Assembly: GCA_027490345.1 (NCBI GenBank)
Contig: JAIXYF010000100.1
Span: 1-5,193, forward strand
Origin: Novosphingobium sp.
Lineage (GTDB): Bacteria; Pseudomonadota; Alphaproteobacteria; Sphingomonadales; Sphingomonadaceae
Reading direction: 5' to 3'
DNA length: 5,193 nt
Part shown: positions 4,844 through 5,193 of the stretch, piece after piece
Numbering within the stretch: the first letter of the stretch is position 1
Layout: the number at the start of each line of letters is the position of its first letter
Program-made: the position numbers and the translations under genes
The notes under the pieces: model-generated
Seen by the model: the letters and a program-made list of their open reading frames with translations, nothing else
Database searches by the model: none
What the model was told of the DNA's origin: nothing

Positions 4844-5193
4844 ATGAGCATCAACATCGGACCGCCGGCCATCGACGAACTGCGGCCGCGCATCACCGTC
4901 ATCGGTGTGGGCGGGGCGGGCGGCAACGCCATCGCCAACATGATCAACGCCAAGATCGAAGGCGTCGATTTCGTCGTGGTCAACACCGACGCGCAGGCGC
5001 TGAACAATTCGATCGCGGACAACCGCATCCAGCTCGGGCCTGACATGACGCAGGGCCTTGGCGCTGGCGCCCGGCCCGAAGTGGGCCGCGCCGCTGCGGA
5101 AGAAACGATCGAGGAAATCGAGCGTTCGCTGGAAGGCGTGCACATGTGCTTCATCGCTGCCGGCATGGGCGGCGGCACCGGCACCGGCGCTGC
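4844..5193 (+). CDS. ftsZ: Cell division protein FtsZ, N-terminal part (3' truncated by window)
   Basis: FtsZ is the tubulin-like GTPase that polymerises into the cytoplasmic Z ring and recruits the divisome, here through FtsA encoded just upstream. The first 116 codons are visible and start MSINIGPPAIDELRPRITVI. The nucleotide-binding T1 loop GVGGAGGNA is at 21-29, the T2/T3 region with VNTDAQAL at 46-53, and the tubulin signature GGGTGTG at 109-115, right before the window edge. The sequence is intact and typical, with no frameshift. The GTPase T7 loop, linker and C-terminal FtsA-binding peptide lie outside. The start is ATG 4844, behind GGAGAG, with a short disordered N-terminus of normal length. 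Separation from ftsA by 142 nt suggests its own promoter in addition to cluster read-through. Confidence 0.97.
   Translation, partial: MSINIGPPAIDELRPRITVIGVGGAGGNAIANMINAKIEGVDFVVVNTDAQALNNSIADNRIQLGPDMTQGLGAGARPEVGRAAAEETIEEIERSLEGVHMCFIAAGMGGGTGTGA

Noticed and set aside
4626..4847. Small + strand frame spanning the ftsA end and the intergenic gap
   Set aside because: It mostly reads ftsA in the wrong frame and non-coding DNA. It has no Shine-Dalgarno and no conserved features.

Overview
The window is a 3' segment of a division and cell wall (dcw) cluster, all on the + strand, in the order murC (3' part), murB, ddl, ftsQ, ftsA, ftsZ (5' part). High GC, this gene order and the protein character (Ddl with GGWSSERPVS, a basic FtsQ N-terminus with an Ala/Lys-rich tail, FtsA ending in a MKRVYRAMREYF-type helix) suggest an alphaproteobacterium, most likely of the Sphingomonadales (Novosphingobium/Sphingomonas-like). 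The taxon is inferred from remembered family resemblance, not from a search.

Layout: bases 2-466 encode the C-terminal domain of MurC. The murB GTG (463) overlaps the murC stop as GTGA, and the ddl ATG (1446) overlaps the murB stop as ATGA. ftsQ (2394) starts 3 nt after ddl behind a strong AGGAGG. ftsA (3418) starts 10 nt after ftsQ, directly behind a small hairpin. A 142-nt gap (4702-4843) is the only sizeable non-coding stretch. It precedes ftsZ, which runs off the right edge after its first 116 codons. No stretch over 300 bases lacks a gene, and I see no tRNA, rRNA, CRISPR or insertion sequence with a transposase.

The genes form one functional chain. MurC and MurB make UDP-MurNAc and its L-alanine adduct, and Ddl makes the D-Ala-D-Ala dipeptide of the muropeptide. 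FtsQ, FtsA and FtsZ are divisome proteins that use the precursor at the septum. Start/stop overlaps indicate translational coupling through murC-murB-ddl, whereas the ftsA-ftsZ gap looks like a separate control point.

The most unusual item is an 83-nt double-hairpin palindromic repeat (476-558) inside the 5' end of the murB reading frame. It has the look of a dispersed, non-autonomous genomic repeat that has landed in a gene without breaking frame, adding about 28 residues before the conserved MurB fold, or has supplied a new ribosome-binding site and start. Second, the ftsA-ftsZ gap holds a DnaA-box-like 9-mer and two GANTC (CcrM-type) sites, which fits cell-cycle control of ftsZ as known in Caulobacter. 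The rest is ordinary, well-conserved dcw content.
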